DNA of 64,000 nt from Streptomyces sp. RB17 (GTDB lineage: Bacteria > Actinomycetota > Actinomycetes > Streptomycetales > Streptomycetaceae). Shown here piece after piece: positions 18,501 to 26,006 of this stretch. The position numbers and the translations under genes were made by a program. The stretch's first letter is position 1. Each line of letters opens with the position of its first letter. The stretch is taken from contig NZ_WEGL01000003.1 in the NCBI RefSeq assembly GCF_009604455.1, forward strand, positions 372,001 to 436,000, written 5' to 3'. Below the pieces are notes generated by a model. That model had not been told where the DNA came from and did no database searches. It saw only the letters and a list, made by a program, of their open reading frames with translations.

Positions 18501-18737
18501 GCGGCGCCCGGCGGGGTGGAGGTGGGTACGGCGGTCGCCCAGGAGGAGCTGGCCCAGCTGGCCCGCGCCGGCCATCCGCTGCGGGACGGGAAGCTGGCCG
18601 ACTCCATCCCGGCCTACGCCCTGCTGCTGGAACGCGGGGTCAGCCTGGAGGACGGCTGGCAGGCCTGGCGGCTGCGCATGACGCCGGACCGCCACGCCCG
18701 GGAGGTGATGGGGGTGGCGGTACCGGCGGGGCGCTGA
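15534..18737 (+). CDS. Membrane-anchored STAND (NB-ARC-like) ATPase with TPR repeats
   Basis: A 1067-aa signalling-type protein. Residues 1-70 are helical. Two hydrophobic segments (about 76-97 and 103-126, Gly/Ala/Val-rich) form a hairpin anchor. A STAND NTPase follows with Walker A GEPGSGRTT (247-255), Walker B VTIVLDDASD (334-343) and an ITGGLPLAL-like GxP motif (LTGGLPLALRIAGSAL). A winged-helix region with RYRLHDLVRAFA comes next, then TPR repeats from about 650 to 970 with recurring RGEAW/LG units. Such proteins are ligand-gated switches, known as regulators and as NLR-like antiphage sensors. No N-terminal effector enzyme is visible. A strong GGAGGGGG precedes the ATG. The gene converges on a small membrane protein gene. 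Confidence 0.85.
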   Translation: MRDGHRAEAERLLVRAVEEEVRRSGGRIDGQLLLSRARGALDAMAEAAGEEYAVYVRALDETEAGRLTFGQRYARAGAGTALLVAVVAAVAAAVADLSLGTGSGTAVGAGVVAGVAGAAASVVKVAGAHLPAAHHRAGAAGQPGGSEQLRLQWLTALEVRGIRPYLDQQRVLTASTAAKKKAGPALRGTDKSAAARRRTVLEQSFGQLPDAEGPFAGRRAELARIRQWAQAARAATETRPTVVVLHGEPGSGRTTLAVRAAHELRDHFRGAVVVDLRGGPREEAPLATRDALLHLLNRLGAPREQLLFRERSSPDQQVKRLGELYHQHLSGLPVTIVLDDASDAEQVRALVPERSDSLVLVTARGALDLPADLPAWVHELPVEALDAAGAEELLGAVAEDTSGPYDAESADRIRELTGGLPLALRIAGSALGPRSPRQLATDLGAYGPVEPVERALWLRYTDQPEPARRLLRRLALAGRASLGAAAAAALLATDEAEAARQLADLARDGLLDHVRGSRYRLHDLVRAFAQARLLDEEDPAERTAAQERLIVNYADLADSVLRLVDGNMSTRSHQFGSHGFTSLDEALRWLDDESSFITAALRHAEGVNQRAVQNLLGALCDYCLLRGDLYRLGEISELAQAVDQGLLVRSVQWRTGIAARQLGELDKARTTLASVVDLYREAHHDAGAARALCSLGITLHHQGNLTEAAAKLQEALGLQAAPELATDRAWTMHALAAVQRDRARLAEAMDLLTRSLVLHREGGSVHGEAWAHFQLGQLALRRGDVPRAETELRAALERYGRTHDARGEAWALTQLARARLVAGDASPAVESLRQAAARHRENEDARGEAWTLYYLGQALEEAGDLHLAVRDLERSRTMFSRMRDVYGLACARHHSARVTRDQRAAQTGSLRNSGFARQLLMDARADFQRIGVAHGEAWTCLELAVVDAGNARTQAALALADEALDLFVSYGDLRGEDWARFLRCTLLPYAAPGGVEVGTAVAQEELAQLARAGHPLRDGKLADSIPAYALLLERGVSLEDGWQAWRLRMTPDRHAREVMGVAVPAGR

Positions 18738-18746
18738 GGTGTCGGG

Positions 18747-18992
18747 TCAGCCCCGTCGTGCGGCGGAGTCGGCCTTGCCGGCCTTGTCGGCCTGCTCGGC
18801 CTCGGGGTCCGGGGACTCCTTGAAGTCGACCTTGTTCATGTGCTTGCTCATCGACTTCATCAGGCCCCACACCGCCACGGCCATCACCGCGAAGACGATG
18901 AAACCGAGGACACCGGGGGTGACCTTGTTCTCGTCTACCTCCTTGGCGAGGGGGACGAGGTGCGTCACTGCCAGGCTCACGCTTGCGCTCAT
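18747..18992 (-). CDS. Small single-pass membrane protein
   Basis: An 81-aa protein with one membrane segment (VLGFIVFAVMAVAVWGLMKSM, about residues 27-47) and a charged cytoplasmic tail rich in Asp, Glu, Lys and Ala. The ATG at 18992 starts 1 nt after the mca stop; an in-frame ATG at 19001 would overlap mca by 8 nt. The tight spacing implies co-expression with mca. No function is known to me; it looks like a conserved actinobacterial hypothetical. Confidence 0.7.
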   Translation of the reverse strand: MSASVSLAVTHLVPLAKEVDENKVTPGVLGFIVFAVMAVAVWGLMKSMSKHMNKVDFKESPDPEAEQADKAGKADSAARRG

Positions 18993-18993
18993 G

Positions 18994-19875
18994 TCAGGCA
19001 TTGTCCCGGATGCCCGCGAAGAGGTCGTCCTCGGGGAGGGAGGTGTCGACGAGAGACTTCGCCAGCTCGTACTCCTCCGTCGGCCAGACCTCCTTCTGCA
19101 GCTCCATCGGCACCCGGAACCAGCCGCCGTCGGGGTCGATCTGCGTGGCGTGCGCGATCAGCGCCTTGTCGCGGATCTCGAAGAAGTCCGCGCACGGAAT
19201 GTGCGTGGTCAGCGTGCGCTCGGTGCGCTCCATCTCGCTCCAGCGCTTGAGCCACTCCCCGTACGGCGACTCCAGGCCGCGGTCGAGCATCGCCTGGTGC
19301 AGCGCCTCGGTGCGGGGGCGGTTGAAGCCCTGGTTGTAGTACAGCTTCTGCGGCTGGTAGGCGGGGCCGTACTCGGACTCCGGGTACTTCTCCGTGTCCG
19401 CCGCGCCCTCGAAGGCCACCATGGAGATCTTGTGGGTCATGATGTGGTCGGGGTGCGGATAGCCGCCGTTCTCGTCGTAGGTGGTGATCACCTGCGGGCG
19501 GAAGGCGCGGATCCGGCGGACCAGCTCACCGGCCGCCTTGTCGACGTCCTCCAGGGCGAAGCAGCCCTCGGGCAGCGGCGGCAGCGGGTCGCCCTCGGGC
19601 AGGCCGGAGTCGACGAAGCCGAGCCAGTCCTGCTTGACCCCGAGGATCTCGCGGGCCTCGTCCATCTCCCTCTTGCGTACCTCGTGGATGTGCTCCTCGA
19701 TGTACTTGTCGCCCTGGAGCTTCGGATTGAGGATGGACCCGCGCTCACCGCCGGTGCAGGTCACCACCAGCACGTCCACCCCCTCGGACACGTACTTCGC
19801 CATGGTGGCCGCGCCCTTGCTCGACTCGTCGTCGGGGTGCGCGTGAACGGCCATCAGTCGCAGCTGGTCAGTCAA
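18994..19875 (-). CDS. mca: Mycothiol S-conjugate amidase
   Basis: A 293-aa zinc amidase that cleaves mycothiol S-conjugates to glucosaminyl-inositol and mercapturic acids for export, part of thiol-based detoxification in actinobacteria. The PIG-L/LmbE fold is shown by AVHAHPDDESSKGA with zinc ligands His13 and Asp16, TCTGGERGS, and the HPDH motif (GGYPHPDHIMTH) supplying the third ligand. Length and the C-terminal region fit Mca rather than the deacetylase MshB. It is divergent from the DUF4307 gene and shares an operon with the small membrane protein downstream. Confidence 0.95.
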   Translation of the reverse strand: MTDQLRLMAVHAHPDDESSKGAATMAKYVSEGVDVLVVTCTGGERGSILNPKLQGDKYIEEHIHEVRKREMDEAREILGVKQDWLGFVDSGLPEGDPLPPLPEGCFALEDVDKAAGELVRRIRAFRPQVITTYDENGGYPHPDHIMTHKISMVAFEGAADTEKYPESEYGPAYQPQKLYYNQGFNRPRTEALHQAMLDRGLESPYGEWLKRWSEMERTERTLTTHIPCADFFEIRDKALIAHATQIDPDGGWFRVPMELQKEVWPTEEYELAKSLVDTSLPEDDLFAGIRDNA

Positions 19876-19988
19876 GACTCAATCCTCGGTAAGTCGGCGC
19901 CCCGTGTCTTCGGCGCGATCGGCGGCTTCTATAGTGACGGAATCGGGGGGCGAATAATTCCGGGTCCGGTTCTGCCGAGAGGACGATC

Positions 19989-20387
19989 ATGAGTACGGCG
20001 AGCGCGCGGCTGCCCGAGGGCCGCTACGGCCGTTCCTCGGACGAGCGTGCGGACCGCAAGCTCAAGATCGCCGGTGCGGTGCTCGGCACGGCCCTGCTCG
20101 CACTGGTCGGTTACTTCGCCTACCACTATGTCGTCGAGAGCAAGATCAGCGCCCAGGTGATCGCCTTCGACGCCACGGACAACGCGGTCGACGTGCATCT
20201 GGAGGTCCACAAGGACTCCGGTACCTCGGGCTACTGCACCCTGCGCTCCCAGGCGGCGGACGGCTCCGAGGTGGGCCGGGCCGACTTCCACTTCACCGGG
20301 TCGGCCACGCGTATCGACAAGGTCGTCACGCTGCGTACAACGGCGAAGGGCACCACGGCCGAGCTGCTCGGCTGCCATACCGGCTGA
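19989..20387 (+). CDS. DUF4307 membrane protein
   Basis: A 132-aa protein with a charged N-terminus, one membrane segment (about residues 28-49) and an extracytoplasmic beta-rich domain with a Cys pair (GYCTLRS...LLGCHTG) that could form a disulfide. It matches the actinobacterial DUF4307 family, which sits next to mca and greA in many Streptomyces; function unknown. A -10 hexamer TATAGT is at 19930-19935. The 113-bp divergent spacer with mca holds nothing else. Confidence 0.85.
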   Translation: MSTASARLPEGRYGRSSDERADRKLKIAGAVLGTALLALVGYFAYHYVVESKISAQVIAFDATDNAVDVHLEVHKDSGTSGYCTLRSQAADGSEVGRADFHFTGSATRIDKVVTLRTTAKGTTAELLGCHTG

Positions 20388-20494
20388 CCGGGGGCCGGCC
20401 GGACACTCCTGGCTTCACCCGGAATACGTACACGCTGACCTGCGTTGTTGTGATTCTCAGGGCTTATGTCCTCCCCCTTCCGGCCTTGAATTGT

Positions 20495-20500
20495 TAGGCT
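20495..20500 (+). promoter_or_regulatory. Candidate -10 element of greA
   Basis: TAGGCT matches the Streptomyces -10 consensus TAgrrT; the leader would be about 75 nt. No good -35 hexamer is visible at 17-18 nt. Confidence 0.4.
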
Positions 20501-20581
20501 CGTGGTTTCGCCCATCCAAGAGGGAACATTCTTCTGGGTAGGGCGATGCTTTGTATTCCCAGTACCGACGAGGAGCACCCT

Positions 20582-21082
20582 GTGACCCAGACCAGCGAGA
20601 ACGTCACCTGGCTGACCCAGGAGGCGTACAACAAGCTCAAGGTCGAGCTTGAGTACCTTACTGGTCCTGCGCGCACGGAGATCGCCGCCAAGATCGCGGC
20701 CGCGCGCGAGGAGGGCGACCTGCGTGAGAACGGCGGGTACCACGCGGCCAAGGAGGAGCAGGGCAAGCAGGAGCTGCGCGTGCGGCAGCTGACCCAGCTT
20801 CTCGAGAACGCCAAGGTGGGCGAGGCCCCGGTCTCCACCGACGGTGCCGTCGCGCCGGGCATGGTCGTCACGATCGCCTTCGACGGTGACGAGGACGACA
20901 CCATGACGTTCCTGCTCGCCTCCCGCGAGTACGCGAGCGCCGACATCGAGACGTACTCGCCGCAGTCCCCGCTCGGCACCGGCGTCATCGGCCACAAGGT
21001 CGGCGAGGACGCGGAGTACGAACTGCCGAACGGCAAGAAGGCCATGGTGCGGATCCTGAAGGCCGAGCCGTACTCGGGCTGA
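20582..21082 (+). CDS. greA: Transcription elongation factor GreA
   Basis: A 166-aa factor that binds the RNA polymerase secondary channel and stimulates cleavage of backtracked RNA. The N-terminal coiled coil carries the acidic tip (AREEGDLRENGGYHAAKEEQ) with conserved Asp/Glu. The C-terminal FKBP-like domain ends with SPLGTGVIGHKVGED. The GTG start is set by AGGAG 6 nt upstream; the 12-residue longer reading from 20546 has no ribosome site. Length fits the family. A hairpin terminator follows, shared with the convergent ABC operon. Confidence 0.96.
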   Translation: MTQTSENVTWLTQEAYNKLKVELEYLTGPARTEIAAKIAAAREEGDLRENGGYHAAKEEQGKQELRVRQLTQLLENAKVGEAPVSTDGAVAPGMVVTIAFDGDEDDTMTFLLASREYASADIETYSPQSPLGTGVIGHKVGEDAEYELPNGKKAMVRILKAEPYSG

Positions 21083-21105
21083 CCCCACCCACCGATGTGA
21101 CCTCG

Positions 21106-21146
21106 AGCCCCCGGCGCCCGGCGGATCCCGCCCGGCACCGGGGGCT
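21106..21146. terminator. Hairpin between convergent greA and the ABC exporter
   Basis: Arms AGCCCCCGG and CCGGGGGCT (9 bp) flank a GC-rich loop that can pair further. The position suits bidirectional termination. Confidence 0.65.
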
Positions 21147-21188
21147 TCGTCGTGCCCTGGGTCGTCCCCGGAGTCCTGCCCGGAGCCG

Positions 21189-22046
21189 TCAGGCGGTGGC
21201 CGAGCGGTACTTGCGGACCGCCAGGCTGCGGAACACGGCGATGATCAGGACCGAGTAGATCAGCGAGGCCCAGACCGGGTGCTCCATGGGCCAGGCGTGC
21301 GAGGTGGACCGGCCGGGGTTGGCGAAGAGCACGCGGCAGGCCTGCGCGGTGGCGCTGAAGGGGTTCCACTCGGCTACGTGCCGCAGCCACGGCGTCATAT
21401 GGGCGGGGTCCACGAAGGCGTTGGAGATGAACGTCACCGGGAACAGCCAGATCAGTCCGCTGGACGTGGCCGCCTCGGGAGTGCGCACCGACATGCCGAT
21501 CAGGGCGCCGATCCAGGTGAACGCGTAGCCGAGCAGGAGCAGCAGACCGAAGGCGGCGAGCACCTTGCCGGCGTTCGTGCCGCCGTCGGATCCCACGCGC
21601 CAGCCCACCAGCAGGGCGACCACGGCGAGCACGACCAGGGTCACGGCCGTCTGCACCAGGTCGGCGAGGGTGCGCCCGGTCAGCACCGCGCCCCGCGCCA
21701 TCGGCAGGGAGCGGAACCGGTCGATGAGCCCCTTGTGCATGTCGTCGGCGATTCCGGCGCCGGAACTTGCGGTGGCGAACGTGACGGTCTGCGCGAAGAT
21801 GCCCGCCATGAGGAAGTTCTTGTAGTCGACGGCGCTGGTGCTGCCGCCGATCTGCATGGAGCCACCGAAGACGTAGGTGAACAGCACCACGAACATGATG
21901 GGCTGGATGAGCCCGTAGATGATCATCTCGGGGATCCGCGACATGCGAATGAGGTTGCGCTTCGCCACCACCAGGGAGTCGCGGACGGAGCGGCTGATGG
22001 GGTTGCCGGGCGGGGCCACCCGCACGGCTTCGCTGACGGCACTCAT
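21189..22046 (-). CDS. ABC-2 type exporter permease (DrrB-like)
   Basis: A 285-aa membrane protein with six predicted segments and the ABC-2 signature in its second half (GLIWLFPVTFISNAFVDPAHMTPWLRHVAEWNPFSATAQACR). This is the membrane half of a daunorubicin-resistance-type exporter. The ATG overlaps the ATPase stop as ATGA, so subunits are made in step. The substrate is unknown. Confidence 0.9.
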   Translation of the reverse strand: MSAVSEAVRVAPPGNPISRSVRDSLVVAKRNLIRMSRIPEMIIYGLIQPIMFVVLFTYVFGGSMQIGGSTSAVDYKNFLMAGIFAQTVTFATASSGAGIADDMHKGLIDRFRSLPMARGAVLTGRTLADLVQTAVTLVVLAVVALLVGWRVGSDGGTNAGKVLAAFGLLLLLGYAFTWIGALIGMSVRTPEAATSSGLIWLFPVTFISNAFVDPAHMTPWLRHVAEWNPFSATAQACRVLFANPGRSTSHAWPMEHPVWASLIYSVLIIAVFRSLAVRKYRSATA

Positions 22047-23041
22047 TTCACGGCCTCCTTGGCGGTCGCCTCGACGTCCTGGGCGGGGATCTCGGCCACG
22101 TGTCCCGTCAGCGACAGGAAGACGTCGTCGAGGGTGGGGCGGCGCAGCCCGATGTCGTCTATCTCGATCCCGCGGGTGTCCAGTTCGCGGATGATCTCGG
22201 CGAGCAGCTTGGCGCCGCCGGTCACCGGGACCGTGAGCTTGCGGGTGTGCTCCTCGACCGTGACCTCGCCCTTGCCGAAGCCGCGCAACACCTCGGCGGC
22301 GCTCGCGATGTGCTCGCGCTCGTGCACCACGACCTCGACGCGCTCGCCGCCGGTGCGGGCCTTGAGCTGGTCGGAGGTGCCCTTGGCGATGACCCGGCCG
22401 TGGTCGACCACCGCGATGTCGTGGGCGAGGTGGTCGGCCTCCTCCAGGTACTGCGTGGTGAGCAGCAGGGTCGTACCGCCGGAGACGAGCTGTTTGATGA
22501 CCTCCCACAGCTGCTGGCGGTTGCGCGGGTCCAGGCCGGTCGTCGGCTCGTCCATGAACATCACCGGCGGCGAGACCACGAGGGCCGCGGCGAGGTCGAG
22601 CCGACGGCGCATGCCTCCGGAGTAGGTCTTGGCGGGGCGGTCGGCGGCGTCCGCGAGGTTGAACTGCTCCAGCAGTTCCACCGCGCGTGCCTTGGCCGCC
22701 TTGCTCTTCATCTGGTACAGCTGGCCGACCATCTGCAGGTTCTCCCGGCCGGTCAGATACTCGTCGACCGCCGCGAACTGGCCGGACAGGCCGATCGAGC
22801 GGCGGACGGCGTCGGGGTCCTTCAGCACGTCCACGCCCGCGACGGCCGCCTTGCCGCTGTCGGGGCGCAGCAAGGTCGTCAGGCAGCGGACGGTCGTCGT
22901 CTTGCCGGCGCCGTTCGGCCCGAGGAGGCCGAGGACCGTGCCTTCGGGCACGTCCAGGTCTACGCCGTCGAGTGCCCTTACGTCACCGAAGGTCTTCACC
23001 AGGCCTTCGGCATGGATGGCGCCTGGCATGTCTGTCTCCAC
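22043..23041 (-). CDS. ABC exporter ATP-binding protein (DrrA-like)
   Basis: A 332-aa ATPase. It has Walker A GLLGPNGAGKTTT, the Q-loop at SGQFAAVDEYLTG, signature YSGGMRRRLDLAAAL, Walker B VMFMDEPTTGLD and the H-loop region TTQYLEEAD, all as in the DrrA drug-exporter class. The C-terminal ~100 residues are the DrrA-type accessory domain (PTLDDVFLSLTG). It pairs with the overlapping permease gene. An in-frame ATG at 23029 is an alternative start. The operon has its own promoter about 115 nt upstream with a palindrome inside, suggesting local repression. Confidence 0.93.
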   Translation of the reverse strand: METDMPGAIHAEGLVKTFGDVRALDGVDLDVPEGTVLGLLGPNGAGKTTTVRCLTTLLRPDSGKAAVAGVDVLKDPDAVRRSIGLSGQFAAVDEYLTGRENLQMVGQLYQMKSKAAKARAVELLEQFNLADAADRPAKTYSGGMRRRLDLAAALVVSPPVMFMDEPTTGLDPRNRQQLWEVIKQLVSGGTTLLLTTQYLEEADHLAHDIAVVDHGRVIAKGTSDQLKARTGGERVEVVVHEREHIASAAEVLRGFGKGEVTVEEHTRKLTVPVTGGAKLLAEIIRELDTRGIEIDDIGLRRPTLDDVFLSLTGHVAEIPAQDVEATAKEAVK

Positions 23042-23157
23042 GTCGTCGGGGGATCGCCGTCCGGGATTCTCCGGACGGGATTCTTCGGAAAGGCTAGGTT
23101 TGCGCGCCCCGGTCCGCCCGCGGTTTTTCCTGCGGGCAGAGGACCGGCGGCATCCAC

Positions 23158-23186
23158 ACCATAACGCGATGTATCGCGTCTCTCAA
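23158..23186 (-). promoter_or_regulatory. Operator-containing promoter of the DrrAB-type operon
   Basis: On the minus strand TTGAGA (23181-23186), a 17-nt spacer and TATGGT (23158-23163) form a good promoter. The spacer holds the dyad ACGCGAT-AC-ATCGCGT (23164-23179), a typical repressor site. The leader is about 110 nt. No regulator gene is adjacent except the MarR gene at 24675. Confidence 0.7.
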
Positions 23187-23300
23187 TGGGATGGATCGGA
23201 GATTGACTCGAACGAGTGGCCGACAGGGTTCCAGCCCCGCGAGCCGGGAGCAGGTGCCGCCGGCCGGGAGTCCCCAGCCATGAGCCGGGAGCCGGGGCTC

Positions 23301-24530
23301 TCAGGCGATGACCGTGTAACCCGCGTCCCGCAGGGCCTGGCCGACCTCGGCGCAGTGCACCGGGCCCTTCGTCTCGAGGTGCAGCTCCACCTCCGCCTCC
23401 GTGAGCCCGAGCCGTGGGTCGGTTCGTACGTGGCTCACGTCGAGGACATTAGCGTCGACCACTGACAACACCCCGAGGAGCGTGGCGAGGGCGCCCGGGC
23501 GGTCCGTCAGCCGGAGCCGAACGGCCAGGTAGCGGCCCTGCGCGGCCATGCCGTGCCGCAGCACGCGCTGCATCAGCACCGGGTCCACGTTGCCACCGGA
23601 GAGCACCGCGACGACCGGCCCCTCGAAGGTGTCCGGCGCGGCCAGCAGCGCCGCGACCGGGCTCGCCCCGGCCGGCTCCACGACCAGCTTGGCCCGCTCC
23701 AGGCACAGCAGCAGCGCGGCCGACAGCCGGTCCTCGCTGACCGTGCGCACCTCGTCGACCAGGTCCCGGACGATCCCGAACGGGACCAGGCCCGGCCGCC
23801 CCACCTTGATGCCGTCGGCCATCGTCGCCGGGTTCTCCACCGACACCGGGTGCCCGGCGGCCAGTGACGGCGGGTACGCCGCCGCGCCCTCCGCCTGCAC
23901 ACCGACGATCCTGACGTCGGGCCGGATCGCCTTCACCGCCACCGCGATTCCGGCCGCGAGCCCGCCGCCGCCGATGCCGACGACGATCGTGCGCACCTCC
24001 GGGCACTGCTCGAGGATCTCCAGGCCGACCGTGCCCTGACCGGCGATGACGTCCGGGTGGTCGAAGGGGTGGATGAACACCGCCCCCGTCTTCGCCGCAT
24101 ACTCCGCGGCGGCGGCCAGCGTCTCGTCGACCACCTGGCCGTGCAGGCGCACCTCGGCGCCGTAGTCGCGCGTCGCGCTGATCTTCGGCAGCGGGGCGCC
24201 CTTCGGCATGAACACCGTGGAGTGCACCCCGAGCAGCGAGGACGCCAGCGCGACGCCCTGCGCGTGGTTCCCGGCGCTCGCCGCCACCACACCGGCCGCC
24301 CGCTCCTCCGGCAGCAGCCCGGCGATCCGCACATAGGCGCCGCGCAGCTTGAACGAGCCGGTCCGCTGCAGGTTCTCGCACTTCATATGCACCGGCGCGC
24401 CGACGAGTTGGGACAGGTGCCGGCTGCCCTCCATCGCGGTCACCCGTGCCACGCCCGAGAGCATCTTCTGGGCGCCGCGCACATCGTCGAGGGTGACGGA
24501 ACGCAAGGAGTCAGCCGTGCCGTAGCTCAT
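23301..24530 (-). CDS. ilvA: Threonine ammonia-lyase (threonine dehydratase) with ACT domain
   Basis: A 409-aa PLP enzyme deaminating threonine to 2-oxobutanoate, the entry to isoleucine or propionyl-CoA. The PLP lysine is Lys61 in RTGSFKLRGA; the phosphate-binding glycine loop is GIGGGGLAAG. Residues ~335-409 form one ACT-type regulatory domain (LRLTDRPGALATLLGVL). The size and single ACT match the short catabolic/biosynthetic form found in actinobacteria, so strict IlvA or TdcB assignment is open. GATGCT lies 6 nt before the ATG, hinting at a leaderless mRNA. It is divergent from the MarR gene. Confidence 0.92.
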   Translation of the reverse strand: MSYGTADSLRSVTLDDVRGAQKMLSGVARVTAMEGSRHLSQLVGAPVHMKCENLQRTGSFKLRGAYVRIAGLLPEERAAGVVAASAGNHAQGVALASSLLGVHSTVFMPKGAPLPKISATRDYGAEVRLHGQVVDETLAAAAEYAAKTGAVFIHPFDHPDVIAGQGTVGLEILEQCPEVRTIVVGIGGGGLAAGIAVAVKAIRPDVRIVGVQAEGAAAYPPSLAAGHPVSVENPATMADGIKVGRPGLVPFGIVRDLVDEVRTVSEDRLSAALLLCLERAKLVVEPAGASPVAALLAAPDTFEGPVVAVLSGGNVDPVLMQRVLRHGMAAQGRYLAVRLRLTDRPGALATLLGVLSVVDANVLDVSHVRTDPRLGLTEAEVELHLETKGPVHCAEVGQALRDAGYTVIA

Positions 24531-24626
24531 GACTCCAGCATCGCAGTTCACGGTCGTACACGACGGCTGTGACCAAGCTCCGAGACCGGTTTGTGCAGCG
24601 CCGGTACGGCCCGCCGCCGGGCCGCG

Positions 24627-24632
24627 TACCCT
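24627..24632 (+). promoter_or_regulatory. Candidate -10 of the MarR gene
   Basis: TACCCT fits TAnnnT and would give a leader of about 35 nt before the ATG at 24675. Confidence 0.35.
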
Positions 24633-24674
24633 GTCCCCCAACCCAGCAGCCCTTCATGAAGCGAGCCTCCGGCC

Positions 24675-25199
24675 ATGCCCACAACACCTGAAATGTCGAT
24701 GGACATGACGACCGTCGGTGACACCGGTCTCCTCGACACCCTCCAGCACGAGGTGGCGGTGTTCGCCCGCCGTGCCGAACAGACGCGGCTCGGCGGGGTC
24801 GGGCAGGTGCGCAACTCCATGGACCGCGCGGCATACCTGCTGCTCAACCGCCTCGACAAGGAGGGCCCGATGGGTGTCAAGGCGCTCGCCGCGAGCATGG
24901 GCATCGACTCCTCCACGGTCACCCGGCAGGTGGCGCCCCTGGTCGACACCGGGCTCGTCAAGCGCACCTCGCACCCCGAGGACGGGCGAGCGGTGGTCCT
25001 TCAGCTGTCCCCGCGCGGGGTCGCGCGGCTGGAAGAGGTGCGCTCCTCCCGGCGTCAGCTGATGGCCGAGCTCACGCAGGACTGGGCACCGGAGGAGCGC
25101 GAGCAGTTCTGCTCGCTCCTGACCCGGTTCAACGGCGCGCTGTCCGCGCGGATGACGGTGCAGGGGACCACTGCGACGGAACAGCCACCGGCGTCCTGA
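24675..25199 (+). CDS. MarR family transcriptional regulator
   Basis: A 174-aa winged-helix regulator. The recognition region is GPMGVKALAASMGIDSSTVTRQVAPLVDTGLVKRTSHPEDGRAV, about residues 55-98, with the DxR wing motif. Flanking helices (LLDTLQHEVAVFARRAEQ; ERE..FCSLLTRFNGAL) form the dimer interface. It is divergent from ilvA and lies upstream of the sigma-factor gene. Its target is unknown; the divergent promoter region 24531-24674 is the first candidate. Confidence 0.9.
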   Translation: MPTTPEMSMDMTTVGDTGLLDTLQHEVAVFARRAEQTRLGGVGQVRNSMDRAAYLLLNRLDKEGPMGVKALAASMGIDSSTVTRQVAPLVDTGLVKRTSHPEDGRAVVLQLSPRGVARLEEVRSSRRQLMAELTQDWAPEEREQFCSLLTRFNGALSARMTVQGTTATEQPPAS

Positions 25200-25242
25200 G
25201 GGCGGACACCCCGCCGCACACGCTCCGCCGCGGACGCCACCG

Positions 25243-25294
25243 CGGTACGCACGGGTCGGTGCCGGAGTCGGTACGCACGGGTCGGTGCCGGAGT
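25243..25294. repeat. Perfect 26-bp tandem duplication
   Basis: Two identical adjacent 26-bp copies beginning CGGTACGCACGGGTCGG lie directly upstream of the sigma-gene -35 element. This may be recent slippage or a doubled activator site. Confidence 0.8.
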
Positions 25295-25295
25295 C

Positions 25296-25374
25296 TTGAC
25301 CCCGGGCCGTCGCTGGCCTCATATGAGACCGGGTCCTGCGTCGTACGCGGTTCACCTGTCCCGTACCGGACAGG
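25296..25374 (+). promoter_or_regulatory. Sigma-factor promoter and leader hairpin
   Basis: TTGACC (25296-25301) with TCATAT (25319-25324) at 17 nt is a plausible promoter. The leader contains CCTGTCC / GGACAGG (25355-25361, 25368-25374), a 7-bp stem that ends just before the ribosome-binding site. Confidence 0.45.
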
Positions 25375-25392
25375 GCCCCTCTAGGGGGAGGC

Positions 25393-25899
25393 GTGGTGCG
25401 TGATCGGCAGGGGTCCCGAGGAGCCCGCCGGGCCCGGGAGTTCGAGGCGTTCGTGGCGGGCGCGGCCGGACGCCTCCTGCATGCCGCAACGCTGCTGACC
25501 GCGGAGGCACCGGAGGCCAACCCACGCGCGCGGCGCCTGCTGACGCTCGCGCTCGCCCACACCTACGCGCGCTGGGACCGGCTGCACGGGGAGGATCCGT
25601 ACGACTGCGCCCGCCAGTACCTCGCCACCCGCTTCGCGCGCACGACCTGGCACCAGTACGGCGCCTTCGGCCGCACCCGCCCGGATCCCCGCAGCCCGCT
25701 CGCCGCACTCACCCCGCAGGAACGGCTGATCCTGGTGCTGCGCCTCTACGAAGGCGTCGCCGAGCAGCAGGCGGCGGCCCTCCTCGGCCTCCCACGGGAG
25801 CGCGTCCACACCATCTGCGACCGCGCGACAGCGACGCTGCTCCACCCACCGAGCCGCCCCACACCACGGACTGCGGGCAGGAAGGTGGCGCCTTCATGA
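25393..25899 (+). CDS. Sigma-70-family (SigE-like ECF) sigma factor
   Basis: A 168-aa protein. Residues 15-60 resemble region 2 of the SigE-like ECF group (FEAFVAGAAGRLLHAATLLT... ALAHTYARWDRL) but are degenerate. Region 4 is clear: LTPQERLILVLRLYEGVAEQQAAALLGLPRERVHTICDRATATLL, about residues 105-150. It would direct RNA polymerase to a small regulon. The GTG start follows GGGGGAG closely. The stop overlaps a small coupled frame (ATGA), leading to a membrane protein that could be its anti-sigma partner. Confidence 0.75.
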   Translation: MVRDRQGSRGARRAREFEAFVAGAAGRLLHAATLLTAEAPEANPRARRLLTLALAHTYARWDRLHGEDPYDCARQYLATRFARTTWHQYGAFGRTRPDPRSPLAALTPQERLILVLRLYEGVAEQQAAALLGLPRERVHTICDRATATLLHPPSRPTPRTAGRKVAPS

Positions 25900-26006
25900 G
25901 GGGGCGGGGCGTGGACGGCACAGGGAGTGCCCGGGCCGTGGGGAGCGGGCGGAGCGGGAAGTTCGTCAGAAGCGCGGAGAGCACGCGCATCGGGAGGGCG
26001 GCGTGA
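25896..26006 (+). CDS. 36-aa linking mini-ORF
   Basis: A short frame starting in ATGA at the sigma-gene stop and ending in GTGA at the next start. The product would be a basic 36-aa peptide rich in Gly, Arg and Ser, with one rare AGA codon. It may only carry ribosomes from the sigma gene to the membrane protein gene rather than make a working protein. Confidence 0.25.
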   Translation: MRGRGVDGTGSARAVGSGRSGKFVRSAESTRIGRAA

